Source: Gliomastix tumulicola (taxonomy: Eukaryota; Ascomycota; Sordariomycetes; Hypocreales; Bionectriaceae). From it: a DNA stretch of 64,000 nucleotides. The DNA is taken from positions 354,173-418,172 of the forward strand of contig BCHX01000010.1 in the NCBI GenBank assembly GCA_001599755.1, read 5' to 3'. Position numbers and translations under genes: made by a program. Of the stretch, positions 55,784-64,000 are shown one piece after another. Position 1 is the stretch's first letter. Each line of letters starts with the position of its first letter. Below the pieces are notes generated by a model. The model made no database searches and was not told where the DNA came from. It saw only the letters and a program-made list of their open reading frames with translations.

Positions 55784-55838
55784 GATTTTGTACTTGTCTA
55801 CTAGCAACTACTCTCCCCAAATCTACTCCCTCCTTGAT

Positions 55839-56979
55839 TTACTTGGCGATATAGAGTTGGCCACGAGTGAGATGCGCTCTTGTGAGCCTGTTCTCTGCGT
55901 CGAAGTGCTCGTCAGATGTCACAATAAGCACTTCTGCAAAAGCGCGTGCATATGTGCCGTCCGGATAGCTGTTGAGGCATATTCCCACCGACTCGCTAGC
56001 AGTCGAAGTTCCACCTGTCGGTAGACTCCATGTGTGATGAAGAGGCATGAAGAAGAGGCCTGGGCATATCTGCTTGAGAGTGGTCTCGATCCTGAGCCCC
56101 TTGTTGGTCAGGGCAAACTCAGCGATTGCTTCACCGTATCTCGAGGCCATTATTCTGTGACCGTGTACGAAATCCCTAGGGTGCCGGGCGAGAACTCCTC
56201 TGGGCCCAGTACGGGAGACATAGCTCGGAACTGAGGAATCACGCATTGGACAGTCCCTTGAGGAGGTTTGCCACGCGAAGATGGACGCGTCGTTGCTCCC
56301 TTTTATGAGTTCCTCCTGGAGTCGACTAAAAGCGCCATCCTCCTCGCCATAGAGCACAGGCATGTTGATGTTGAATATGCCCAGCAGGGAGTAAGCCATG
56401 TCTTCAGGGCGCGTTGTGGTACGGCCGGAAGCCCATGACATTCTCATGGCGATGGGGTACGAAGTCAACAATGACTGGACCGAGAGTGGCAACAGCCTAT
56501 TCATTAAGACCTTCAATGGAATATTGGTTCTTCGCGAAATTTGATCGGACAGGTCGTTCCGATTGCCGATCAAGGTCCAGTCCTGATCGAAGAACTGCAG
56601 AGCTGACGGAGCAATAAGCTCCTGCAGGGTCCAGCCTCTCTCAAACCAGCGGCAACCGGTGATATCTGGCCGGCGTTGGCTGGAATGCGCGCGGTGTTCG
56701 ATCGGTAACTTGAAATCGGCCAGATAGACGAAGCAGACCTCGGCCTGTGCATATATGTCGAACATGGAGTTGATATTCTCCTGCAGCTCCGCGCTGCTGT
56801 TCTTGTCGATGCAGCAGGTGTCGATCCAGGCGAATCTCAGGCCGGCAGAGTTAGCCTTCTGGCATGTCTCCTTGATCTTATTCCATCCCGTTCTGCTTTC
56901 CCTGGCGTATGGAGCTTTTATGTCCTCAAAAGAGACCTCATCATCTGTCCATGCCAGTTCCGAAACCTCTGCGGGTCAA
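55839..56979 (-). CDS. HET-domain protein, 5' exon not found
   Basis: The open frame reads AWTDDEVSFEDIKAPYARES, RFAWIDTCCIDKNSSAELQE, NINSMFDIYAQAEVCFVYLA, GCRWFERGWTLQELIAPSAL, TRPEDMAYSLLGIFNINMPV, LYGEEDGAFSRLQEELIKGS, DASIFAW and ends LTRGQLYIAK. These are the HET motifs of the HET-E/HET-D type (WIDTCCIDK, WFxRGWTLQELIAP) plus the DxAYSLLGIFxVxMPxLYGE block that follows. HET domains cause cell death when incompatible hyphae fuse. The expected start (about 35 residues including YAILSHTW) is not in frame: an upstream TGA lies at about 56985 and an acceptor-like CCCGCAG precedes the frame, so a first exon or its loss is likely. The rest is free of stops. Confidence 0.75.
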
Positions 56980-57009
56980 AAGTGCGAACCATTCTATTCA
57001 ATCAACTGA

Positions 57010-57690
57010 ATGACTCAGTGTTGTTACTTCCAATCGCGAGGTTCTGTGACTGTGGCCACCCTTATGCAAGGCGCATTTCCAGGCGCTAGGTTCTAGCAGC
57101 AACCATGAACTAACAACCATCTGGCTCATGCCGTCACAATTATCTCACACGTAGTCATGCAAATTTGGATACAACAAGAAGCGCGTATATGTATGGTCCG
57201 GCGGCGTATGCCATATGCCAGTCGGCCTGTTCCGCCAGTCTTGTGGCTGGGCCGGGCGCCCCTGCGGCTTATGCGGCCTGCCAGGCCGCTTGCGCAGCGT
57301 TGCTAGCTTCACCGTGCCCATAGGCGTGCTAGGTATGTTCCAACCAGGATCAATGATGCATATGGACATCGGATAACATTTCACCGCAGCCTGGCTTCTT
57401 GTGACGAGCGGGATGGTCTGGCGTTCAGGGTAGTTGGATTAGGTTCGAATATTCTTATGTTCTCGGAACAGTGGAATGTCTTGACTGTGCGCTTGGTAGT
57501 CACAGCGAGTGAGTCGATAGTATCAGTAAAGCTGAAGCGGATGATGATGAGCAAAGGATGCTCTGACTGAGCTGCTTTGTTGATAGCCGCGCAAGGAGGT
57601 CTAGTTTTCCCCGCTATGACCGACACCTGACGGCACTAAGACAAGTGAATGACGCCTAAATCGCGTCCCAATTTGCGCCCAACCCCACAG
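57010..57690. other. Intergenic, no gene supported
   Basis: 5' flank of the HET gene. Minus-strand frames are Pro/Arg-rich or Thr-rich and unrecognised. Confidence 0.4.
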
Positions 57691-57693
57691 CGT

Positions 57694-59590
57694 ATGAATG
57701 AATGAATGAAGTTTATTACGCCCGGAGGGTTCATCTCATAGGGCCAAGTGCGTTTAGCTACGTACACTTCGACACTCGATCCGCATCTCCCAGAAGCCCC
57801 ACTTTCGTCATCCGCTTATTCTCGCATCACTTGACTCTGTGACAGGCCACCTTGAAGGCCAACTTCTCCAAGTGTTCAGCATCCTATCGGCAGCAGCTGA
57901 AGCTCGGTCTGTCAGCTTGAGGCTGTAGTCAGTTAGTATTTCGTTGACCGATATGGTCCAAGTCTGCTGTTGGTTAGTACGTCATCCTGCCCAATTGGTG
58001 TCCAGTCTCTTTGTGTCCATCGCAAACCCAATCGCCGCCCGTACTGCCTGCAGGTTAGGTGCCCATTTCGGGCCGTCTGACGCTGCCTTTCCTCCCACGA
58101 AGAACGAGAGGTTACCCATCTTTGTCTGCCCGACTTGTCGCATAGTTTCATGATCAGTCCAGGGTCGCCATACAAAATTTGGGGCGCCCCTGTCGAACGC
58201 ACGGGCGAAAACCATGTAATTTAATACATTACCACACACCCTTTGTACAGTAGGGTGTCGCAGGCGTGGGCGTAGGATACTGGTGAATTAAGGTTCGCCA
58301 GGGCCCATGCTGGCCAAGATACTGGTGGACTGCGCTGAGCTGGGGCCCATGTAGGTCCTGGCACCGACTGACCATGCTAGACAAGGGTCCCTGCTCATGA
58401 CAGCCAGGCTAAACCAGGGTCCCTACATGGCCAGAGTTCTAGTTCACCAAGCTAGGCCAGGGCCCATGTCAGCACAAAAACTCGTCGCTTGAGCTAGGCT
58501 AGGGTCCCTGTCATACCAGGACGCCACTCAATCGGGCTAAGCAAGGGTCCCTGCAAGCCACAAAGCTAATTGATGAATCTAGTCCGGGGCTCATGTACGT
58601 TTACCCACCAGCCGCTTACGCTAGACAAGGGCCCATGCCCAAGACGACCGATCTAAGCCAGGGCCCATGTAATCTAAGGCATTAGTGGATGGAGCTAGAC
58701 TAAGGCCCATGTAAGGCCAAGACGCCAGTGAGCGGAGCCAAGCCAGGGTCCCTGTCAGGTACATCACTAGCGAATTCAGCTAGACCAGAGCCCCTGAGCT
58801 CATTAAATAAGCTAGTCCGGGGCCCATGGTAACCCAGGACGGGGGTCAACGAAGCTAGCCAAGGGCCCCTGTAAGCCAGGACACCAGCCAACCGAGCCAA
58901 GCCAGGGCCCCTGTCAGCCACATCACTAGCGAATTCAGCCAGACCAGGGCTCCTGCACGCCAGCACGCCCTTTGCCCACCCTGAGTCAGGGCCCCTGCAA
59001 TAGCGAGGCACCCATCCAAGCCATCCCAGTAGCCAACGCCCGGGGAGCGAGCTAGATCAGAGCCCCCTGCCCAGGATAACTAGGCTATCCCAGGGCCCCT
59101 GCACGGCAAAGGTCCTTGTTCACCAAGCTAGGCCAGGGCCCATGCAAGTCACATCACTAGACAGCCAGACTAGGCCAGCGTCCCTGCACTACTAGGACAC
59201 CCCTCCACCAAGCTAAGCAAGGGCCCCCGTACGCCAACACGCCCTTTCCCCGCCCTCAGCAAGGGCCCCTGCCACAGCTAATCCACCACCCACCCAAGCC
59301 ATCCCCCCAGCCAACACCCCGACAAAGTACCCTTGCCCACACTTGCCTCATCCCTACCACCTCACCCACACCGCCCGTCACTCCCCCCCCCCTCGCCCTC
59401 CTGCTGTGTCCTCTACCCTCCCCCCAACACATCGTGCCCGCTGCACACCACCCACTGACGGCCAGACCAACGCCAATCGAGTCTGCCCCAAGTCCTCACG
59501 GCCGGACCCCGCCAACAACACCCCCGCCATCACCCTCACAGTCCACCCCCGCTCTTTGCGCCGGACCCAGGAGGCTACGTCATGAGCCTC
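57694..59590. repeat. Palindromic minisatellite element, copy 2
   Basis: A (tgaa)n tract at 57694-57710 marks the left side. The head (57990-58257) matches 6180-6395; its minus strand is open as MVFARAFDRGAPNFVWRPW and GNLSFFVGGKAASDGPKWAP. 58290-59290 is an array of about 20 forward units of 42-55 bp, each with agctagxCCAGGGCCCxTGtaagcca and a more variable spacer. 59290-59590 is a C-rich tail like that of copy 1. Unlike copy 1, almost all units point the same way. Confidence 0.65.
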
Positions 59591-60531
59591 TCTACCCACC
59601 CAGCCATCTGTGCACGCCTCTAGAAGAGAGACTTTGCTTGCTTTGTTTTAGTATAGTTCTCCTGCGGCATGTAGCTGGGAGAGAGGTAGGTGTGCTTGTT
59701 CGTCTGCATATTTCTCGTCTAGCTGTTTTGGGTAGTCCCCTATAGGCACACGACACGTCCTAAGCTACTCTTTCTAGTACTACTCTACGAGTCAACCAGG
59801 GGCATTACTATACAGAGCGGTGGCCATGAGCGACAACTGTTGAGTCTGTTTGTTGCGGCTTGGTCACCCGTAGCCCTATATAAGCGTTATAGGCACACCC
59901 TTGATTGCTCAGTCATCGATCAAGGCTCAATCTTTTGCCCAAGTGGCATAGTGGAATGTGCCTCCACTACTGTACGAACCCCAGGCTAGCTGGATTCGTA
60001 ACACTGTTCCAGGAATGAGGCAGAGGAGCTTATATTTGAGTTGCCCTCGGGGCTACAGCATTTGTCTTCCGGGGCCACATAAGCGACAAGCCCGGCCCTC
60101 AATCCCATTGACTAACGAAGTAGAGATTAGGCTGGAATGTTCAATCAGGAAAACCACTCCAAGCTTTCTCAACGTGGGTCGAATGTGCTTCACATAAGTA
60201 TGTACCAAGAATATGCGTATCGGCGTAGAGACGGCGCCGTCCAGCGCGTCCTCCATATAATGAAGGGCACTCAAGACATCTCACACGCCACCGAGAATCT
60301 AGTGTATTTGCTCCATCTCAAAGAAATGAACGAAAGAATAGTCATGTCAAAAGCCCTACATAGCTGGCTAAGCACGACACCTAGGTACAGATCATCCCAT
60401 CTCGTCTCACTCATCATCCGCTTAACCTCCGTGTACCTGCATCTGAAAAAGCCCTTCCCGGCGGACTGGCGGGCTTTATCGAAGTCTGATCGCCGAGTCC
60501 CAGCCAGGTAGCGATACAGGCCTTCAGTCAA
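59591..60531. other. Intergenic; possible solo LTR remnant
   Basis: 59838-60005 begins tgttgagtctgtttgttgcg, holds a TATA-like ctatataagcg and ends ttcgtaaca, so TGTT..AACA ends are present, but no target duplication was found. No gene recognised in 60005-60531. Confidence 0.3.
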
Positions 60532-61793
60532 TTATCTCTTCTTGCCGACAACAGTCTCCCCGCCCATATCTAATCCCAAAGTTACGTCGACAACCTTGTC
60601 AAGAGCTCCATACTTACGCTTGTTTATCCTATTTACCGACACGGGCTTCTCATTATCCATCCAAGTCTCCATCAAGCCGGGATCAAACGAGCCGACAATG
60701 TCCTGCCCCAGCGCCTTGCCCAGCCGTTCCCAAAGACCCAGAATAGGCCAGAACGGCACGTCTGTGTACTCAATCTTCATCCCGGGTAACTCCCCCAGAC
60801 CCGCAATAGAGTTCCCTGGCGTGCTGAAAGGATCATGAAATCGTGATAAGAACTCTCGCGTCACTGTTGCGGTATAGACGACAAACGCTGACTTCTCCGC
60901 ATCTTCCATCAATATTCGGAGCTTGACATCCTGGAACCGGAGTGTCATGTTCGTCTTCTCGTTCTTAAGGACATGCCGCTGAGCCATGGCGAGGAATATG
61001 CCTGCCAGGTAGGGATCTTCGTCTCTATTCGTCGGTGACAGCTTCTTCAAGCGTAGCCTGTGTAGCCGTACCACGGGTTGATTGCCTTTGGGTCCTCGCT
61101 TGACCCGGAAGAGATTCTTGCGCACTAATGCGAGGTGCCTCTTTCCAATATAGCATATCATTGGTAGGCTCGTAGGATATGGCTTGGTTGCGGTGCTGTG
61201 GGACGTGTACGGAGACGTCGGGGTGCCCAGCATCGGGAAATTTCAGATAAGTGGTGCGCGCACAGCAGCGCGGTTTTCTTGGCCCCAAAGTGGAGGTCCA
61301 TCTCTGGTAGCATACAAGAACTCCGGAACGCGTTCGGCCAAAGCTGTGACATGATGGCCTTGACAGGTATCGAGTTCTGTACGGACTGCCAGGATGGAGG
61401 CGCGAGGAGCTTGCTAAGGGAATCGCTCAGAATCCGGATTGCGGGGGACGGTTTAAGATGACCTTTGGATGGCGGCCAGCCGACCATCGCGATCGGTACT
61501 GGCGTATCGCACGGTGGGAGTTGCTCAAACCGGATATTTAGGAGATCCAGGTGCTGATCTGTCCAGAAGATAGGCCGTACGAAGAGCGATGTGTTGGCAT
61601 GCTGGTGCATTATGTCGTATAGTGAGTTTTCAGTCGGCTGATGCATCCTCTTTTCCGTCGCCTCTTGCTGATATCTGCTGTGATATCTGGTCGTAAAGGG
61701 CGGCGAGGTGGTAGCGAGGAGGCGGGAAGACCGCGGACTACAGCCAGCGGTTGTGTCAATGTCGTTTTCAAGACGTCCGGAAGAACGAGGCAT
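60532..61793 (-). CDS. Unknown conserved-looking protein, one frame change
   Basis: The first frame starts MPRSSGRLENDIDTTAGCSP and runs SLFVRPIFWTDQHLDLLNIR, PIAMVGWPPSKGHLKPSPAI, IMSQLWPNAFRSSCMLPEMD, AKKTALLCAHHLSEIS to about 61240. The second frame, from about 61160 down, reads RHLALVRKNLFRVKRGPKGN, PVVRLHRLRLKKLSPTNRDE, DPYLAGIFLAMAQRH, TREFLSRFHDPFSTPG and ends GKKR at 60532. Both halves look like one protein. The link between 61250 and 61150 is unresolved: a third frame (FPDAGHPDVSVHVPQHRNQA) is also protein-like there, so either two small indels or an unseen intron is involved. I do not recognise the family. Confidence 0.55.
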
Positions 61794-62388
61794 AGCTGTT
61801 GCGGTGAACCTTTGTCCCGAAACCGAAAGCTAGGTTAGTCGGATGCTGTCATTTACATCGCGGTCGAAGCGCGGGCGTGCCCGACTGACGGACTAACAGA
61901 GCACTGGACATCGATTAGTCCGCTGCACTTCTGGGATTTTGGCTGTGCCCATCCGTAATGTGTGACACTGAATGGCTGCTAGAAGAGCGTCGTGGACGCA
62001 AAGGAGCCGTACCTCTAGCGATTCTGACCAAAAGTCGCCCGCGAAGAATGGGGACGGGAGTAAGGATCGCAAAGGAAGACTCGGCAGCGGAAGTTGGAAT
62101 TGTCAAGGGCGGCTATGTTATGATGTAGAAGGTGAAGTTAGTCACCGAGAGTGATGTTGCAAATGGTATGAGTGAGTGGATTGCATGATTGTTCTTGTTG
62201 TTGTTGCAGTCTACCACTGGTTTGGGCGTTGCCTTCCTTAAGTACTGCTTCCTCTGTGGGTCAGTCAGTCTCAGTTGGGTGCCGCTGTTGACCCTCTGGC
62301 GTAACTAGCTTCATGCTCTAACAGAGAGTACTTCTCAGAGAGCGGAAGGGCGGCCTGATATGACTGTCTTGTTGGATGGAGGAAATCC

Positions 62389-62400
62389 GGGGGGGGGGGG
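62389..62400. repeat. Poly-G run
   Basis: Twelve consecutive G residues. Confidence 0.9.
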
Positions 62401-62584
62401 CATGTGGTTCGCCACTGGCGCGAATCGTGCACGCCTTCACGTGACACGCAGGCAACCATAAACTCGAACAGGAGACGCAAACCGCAAAGCGGCTTGCCCA
62501 AATGAGCCTTGAGGAACGAATTTTAACTCAGGGTGTTCGTAGAGAAGCATTTGGGATTTTTCCCCCACTCATCAAGCAATTGTC

Positions 62585-62605
62585 AGACACACACACACAC
62601 ACACT
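62585..62605. repeat. (AC)n microsatellite
   Basis: About ten AC units. Confidence 0.9.
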
Positions 62606-63175
62606 TACACAGCACCCTTGGGTACAAATAAATAGATTGACTAAACATGCTTTCGGGCCACGATTACTGGTGCCCTAAGGGCTCTATTTATCCTTCTTAT
62701 TGAGCAAGTGACCGGACCTCAATCGGAGGCTTGATTCGTGTTGATCTTCATGATCGCCAGAGGCATCAATGCTGTCTTAGGTGTCCCCTTCCTTCCGGAA
62801 CATCAATTGTTTCTCCTCCGTTTGACAAGATCAAACCTGTGACAACTTCCGCGGACAACGTGTTAAAGGCACAGGGCCCCTGAGACTGCCTCTTTTTCAC
62901 CCTGCAATATCCATAAGAAGGATGTAGGGCATAGTCACCTGCACCATGCGAATGCTCGAATTAGAAAGAATGATGTGCAGCTTAATTAACTTTTGCTTAA
63001 ATTGGAGGAAAACGGTAAGGGAGAACAACGGCAAAGGTTTAGCTGTCCCAGTAGCAATACAATATCAATCGAAGGAGCCACGCGGTTCACAGGGGAAAGC
63101 GAGCCAGGTGCACTTCAAAACAAAGATAACCAATGAGATCTGATAGGCAAAAAGTCTTCTTGGGTCGAACGCTGT

Positions 63176-64000
63176 CTACTCCGTGTCCGCATATTTTCTT
63201 GTTGGATGCCGGATGCGGTGCGGCCGAGTTCCACTGACAGGAGACTGGGGAGGCAGCGTGGTAGGACTAGACTCGCCAGGCTCAACAGTAACTGATATTG
63301 AGGCGGGAACGGGCGGTGTGATTTCCGGTGGGGTTGTATGTCCTTGTGTTGCTCGCTTGCTAGCAGGCTCGGAGATGCGCGGTCTCTTTGAGGGGGTGGA
63401 CGGAGCTGCATGGCCGTCCCAGCGTGCTGATCGTTTTGAAGGCGTAGTTGCGGTCTGCGTCGGCGTGGTTGCGGCGGAGGCAGGTCTCGGCAGGTAGGCC
63501 AGGTCGAGGACGCGGAGGGCAAGATGGCCCGCATCCGTTGTGAGGCCAACGATCTTGGCAGTGACACTGAGGAACGCTCCTGGTGGAGGGATCTTTACTC
63601 TTTGCCAGCGCTTGGTGTTTTCCAGGAAGCAGGCGACTGAGAAAGGTACCGGAGCAGCTCTTGAGGTGTCGTAGACAGACGTTTCGACGGCGAAGCGGCG
63701 GGGTTCCGAAGGATCAGTGGTGTCACCATCATGAGACGGCACAAAGCCAATAACGGTCACCATCGGACACCATTGTTCTGGCAAGTGGCGCCGATACTCG
63801 TCGAATTCGGACACGTCTCCCGGGTGTCTAGGAAGATTAGTCGAAGGCAAGGCCGGGTGTGGGACAGGATTCACCTCATCAAGCTCAGGGCCTGGACACA
63901 GATCTCCAGGGCACCGTCCGTAGACAAGGTGGCGGAGAATCGGCCGTCGGCATAGATGAAGGTGTTCGGAACGTAGAGCTCCTGCTCTTCTCGTGCCAGG
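63176..64000 (-). CDS. Unknown fungal protein, 5' part outside the window
   Basis: Two exons seen: 64000-63875 (open at the edge) and 63827-63176, with a 47-bp intron (GTGAAT donor, ACTAAT branch, CCTAG acceptor); the join keeps frame. The text reads ELYVPNTFIYADGRFSATLS, LEICVQALSLMRHPGDVSEF, HLPEQWCPMVTVIGFVPSHD, ACFLENTKRWQRVKIPPPGA, FLSVTAKIVGLTTDAGHLAL, RVLDLAYLPRPASAATTPTQ and then a disordered basic tail (TPSKRPRISEPASKRATQG) with a candidate nuclear signal. The beta-rich body (VTVIGFV..., FLSVTAKIVG) could be an OB-like fold; this is a guess. No damage seen. Confidence 0.7.
   Translation of the reverse strand, partial: PGTRRAGALRSEHLHLCRRPILRHLVYGRCPGDLCPGPELDEVNPVPHPALPSTNLPRHPGDVSEFDEYRRHLPEQWCPMVTVIGFVPSHDGDTTDPSEPRRFAVETSVYDTSRAAPVPFSVACFLENTKRWQRVKIPPPGAFLSVTAKIVGLTTDAGHLALRVLDLAYLPRPASAATTPTQTATTPSKRSARWDGHAAPSTPSKRPRISEPASKRATQGHTTPPEITPPVPASISVTVEPGESSPTTLPPQSPVSGTRPHRIRHPTRKYADTE

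Larger units (their letters stand above)
61794..63175. other. Intergenic with simple repeats
   Basis: 5' flank of the gene ending at 60532. Contains a run of 12 G at 62389-62400 and an (AC)n tract at 62585-62605. No gene recognised. Confidence 0.5.

Noticed and set aside
58290..59290. CRISPR-like array of palindromic repeats
   Set aside because: Units and spacers vary together, spacers are similar to each other, the genome is fungal and no cas-like gene exists; it is a minisatellite.
59838..60005. Solo LTR
   Set aside because: TGTT..AACA ends and a TATA motif are present but no target duplication and no second copy in the window; listed only as a possibility.
59930..60005. tRNA gene (A-box-like tggcatagtgg)
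   Set aside because: No matching acceptor or T-arm; cannot be folded into a cloverleaf.
60137..60511. 124-codon plus-strand ORF
   Set aside because: No recognisable motif and it overlaps equally open antisense frames.

Overview
The window looks like an accessory region of a filamentous ascomycete genome (Pezizomycotina; a Sordariomycete is plausible but cannot be fixed from sequence alone). The evidence is short GT-AG introns of about 45-75 bp with CTAAC/CTGAC branch sites, fungal protein families (HET, NACHT-ankyrin NLR, PNP_UDP, DUF3605, PHO85-type cyclin, zf-3CxxC, Tad-like LINEs, hAT), and long gene-poor stretches full of decayed copies. Scattered N positions (12.4-14.8, 19.6-24.1, 29.7-30.0 kb) mark low-quality sequence, so single-base frameshifts there should be read with caution.

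Layout. 0-5 kb: a TM2-domain protein (-) and an F-box-like protein (+). 6-8 kb: first copy of an unusual palindromic minisatellite element. 9.5-10.3 kb: hAT transposase remnant. 12-13.3 kb: broken zf-3CxxC and BTB genes. 14.5-15.5 kb: F-box/ankyrin protein. 18-19.3 kb: intact disordered protein (-). 20-25.6 kb: Tc1-like remnant, one arm of an inverted duplication, an RBR ubiquitin ligase, a LINE 3' part and the second duplication arm with a small acidic protein. 27.7-28.5 kb: frameshifted NACHT fragment. 29-30.1 kb: PCL-type cyclin. 30.7-31.6 kb: foldback element split by a LINE. 34.6-37.2 kb: 3' third of a Ca2+-ATPase head-to-head with a broken nucleoside-phosphorylase domain. 37.7-41.7 kb: the best gene of the window, an intact seven-exon NLR (N-terminal helical domain, NACHT, 11 ankyrin repeats). 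43-45 kb: HET fragment and chromodomain protein. 45.5-49.2 kb: LINE remnants around an unknown 379-aa protein (-). 50-51.6 kb: DUF3605 protein and a secreted/membrane protein cut by one stop codon. 52.1-55.0 kb: intact BAH-PHD gene between two 355-bp direct repeats. 55.8-57.0 kb: HET-domain gene. 57.7-59.6 kb: second palindromic minisatellite element. 60.5-61.8 kb: unknown protein. 63.2-64 kb: 3' part of another unknown gene running off the window.

Functionally the recognisable accessory genes fall into two groups: non-self recognition (NLR, two HET genes, a NACHT fragment, a PNP domain) and chromatin/ubiquitin readers or adaptors (BAH-PHD, chromodomain, RBR ligase, F-box, BTB). Many are broken while a few are clearly intact, as expected of a birth-and-death compartment driven by retroelements. 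No tRNA, rRNA or CRISPR array could be supported.
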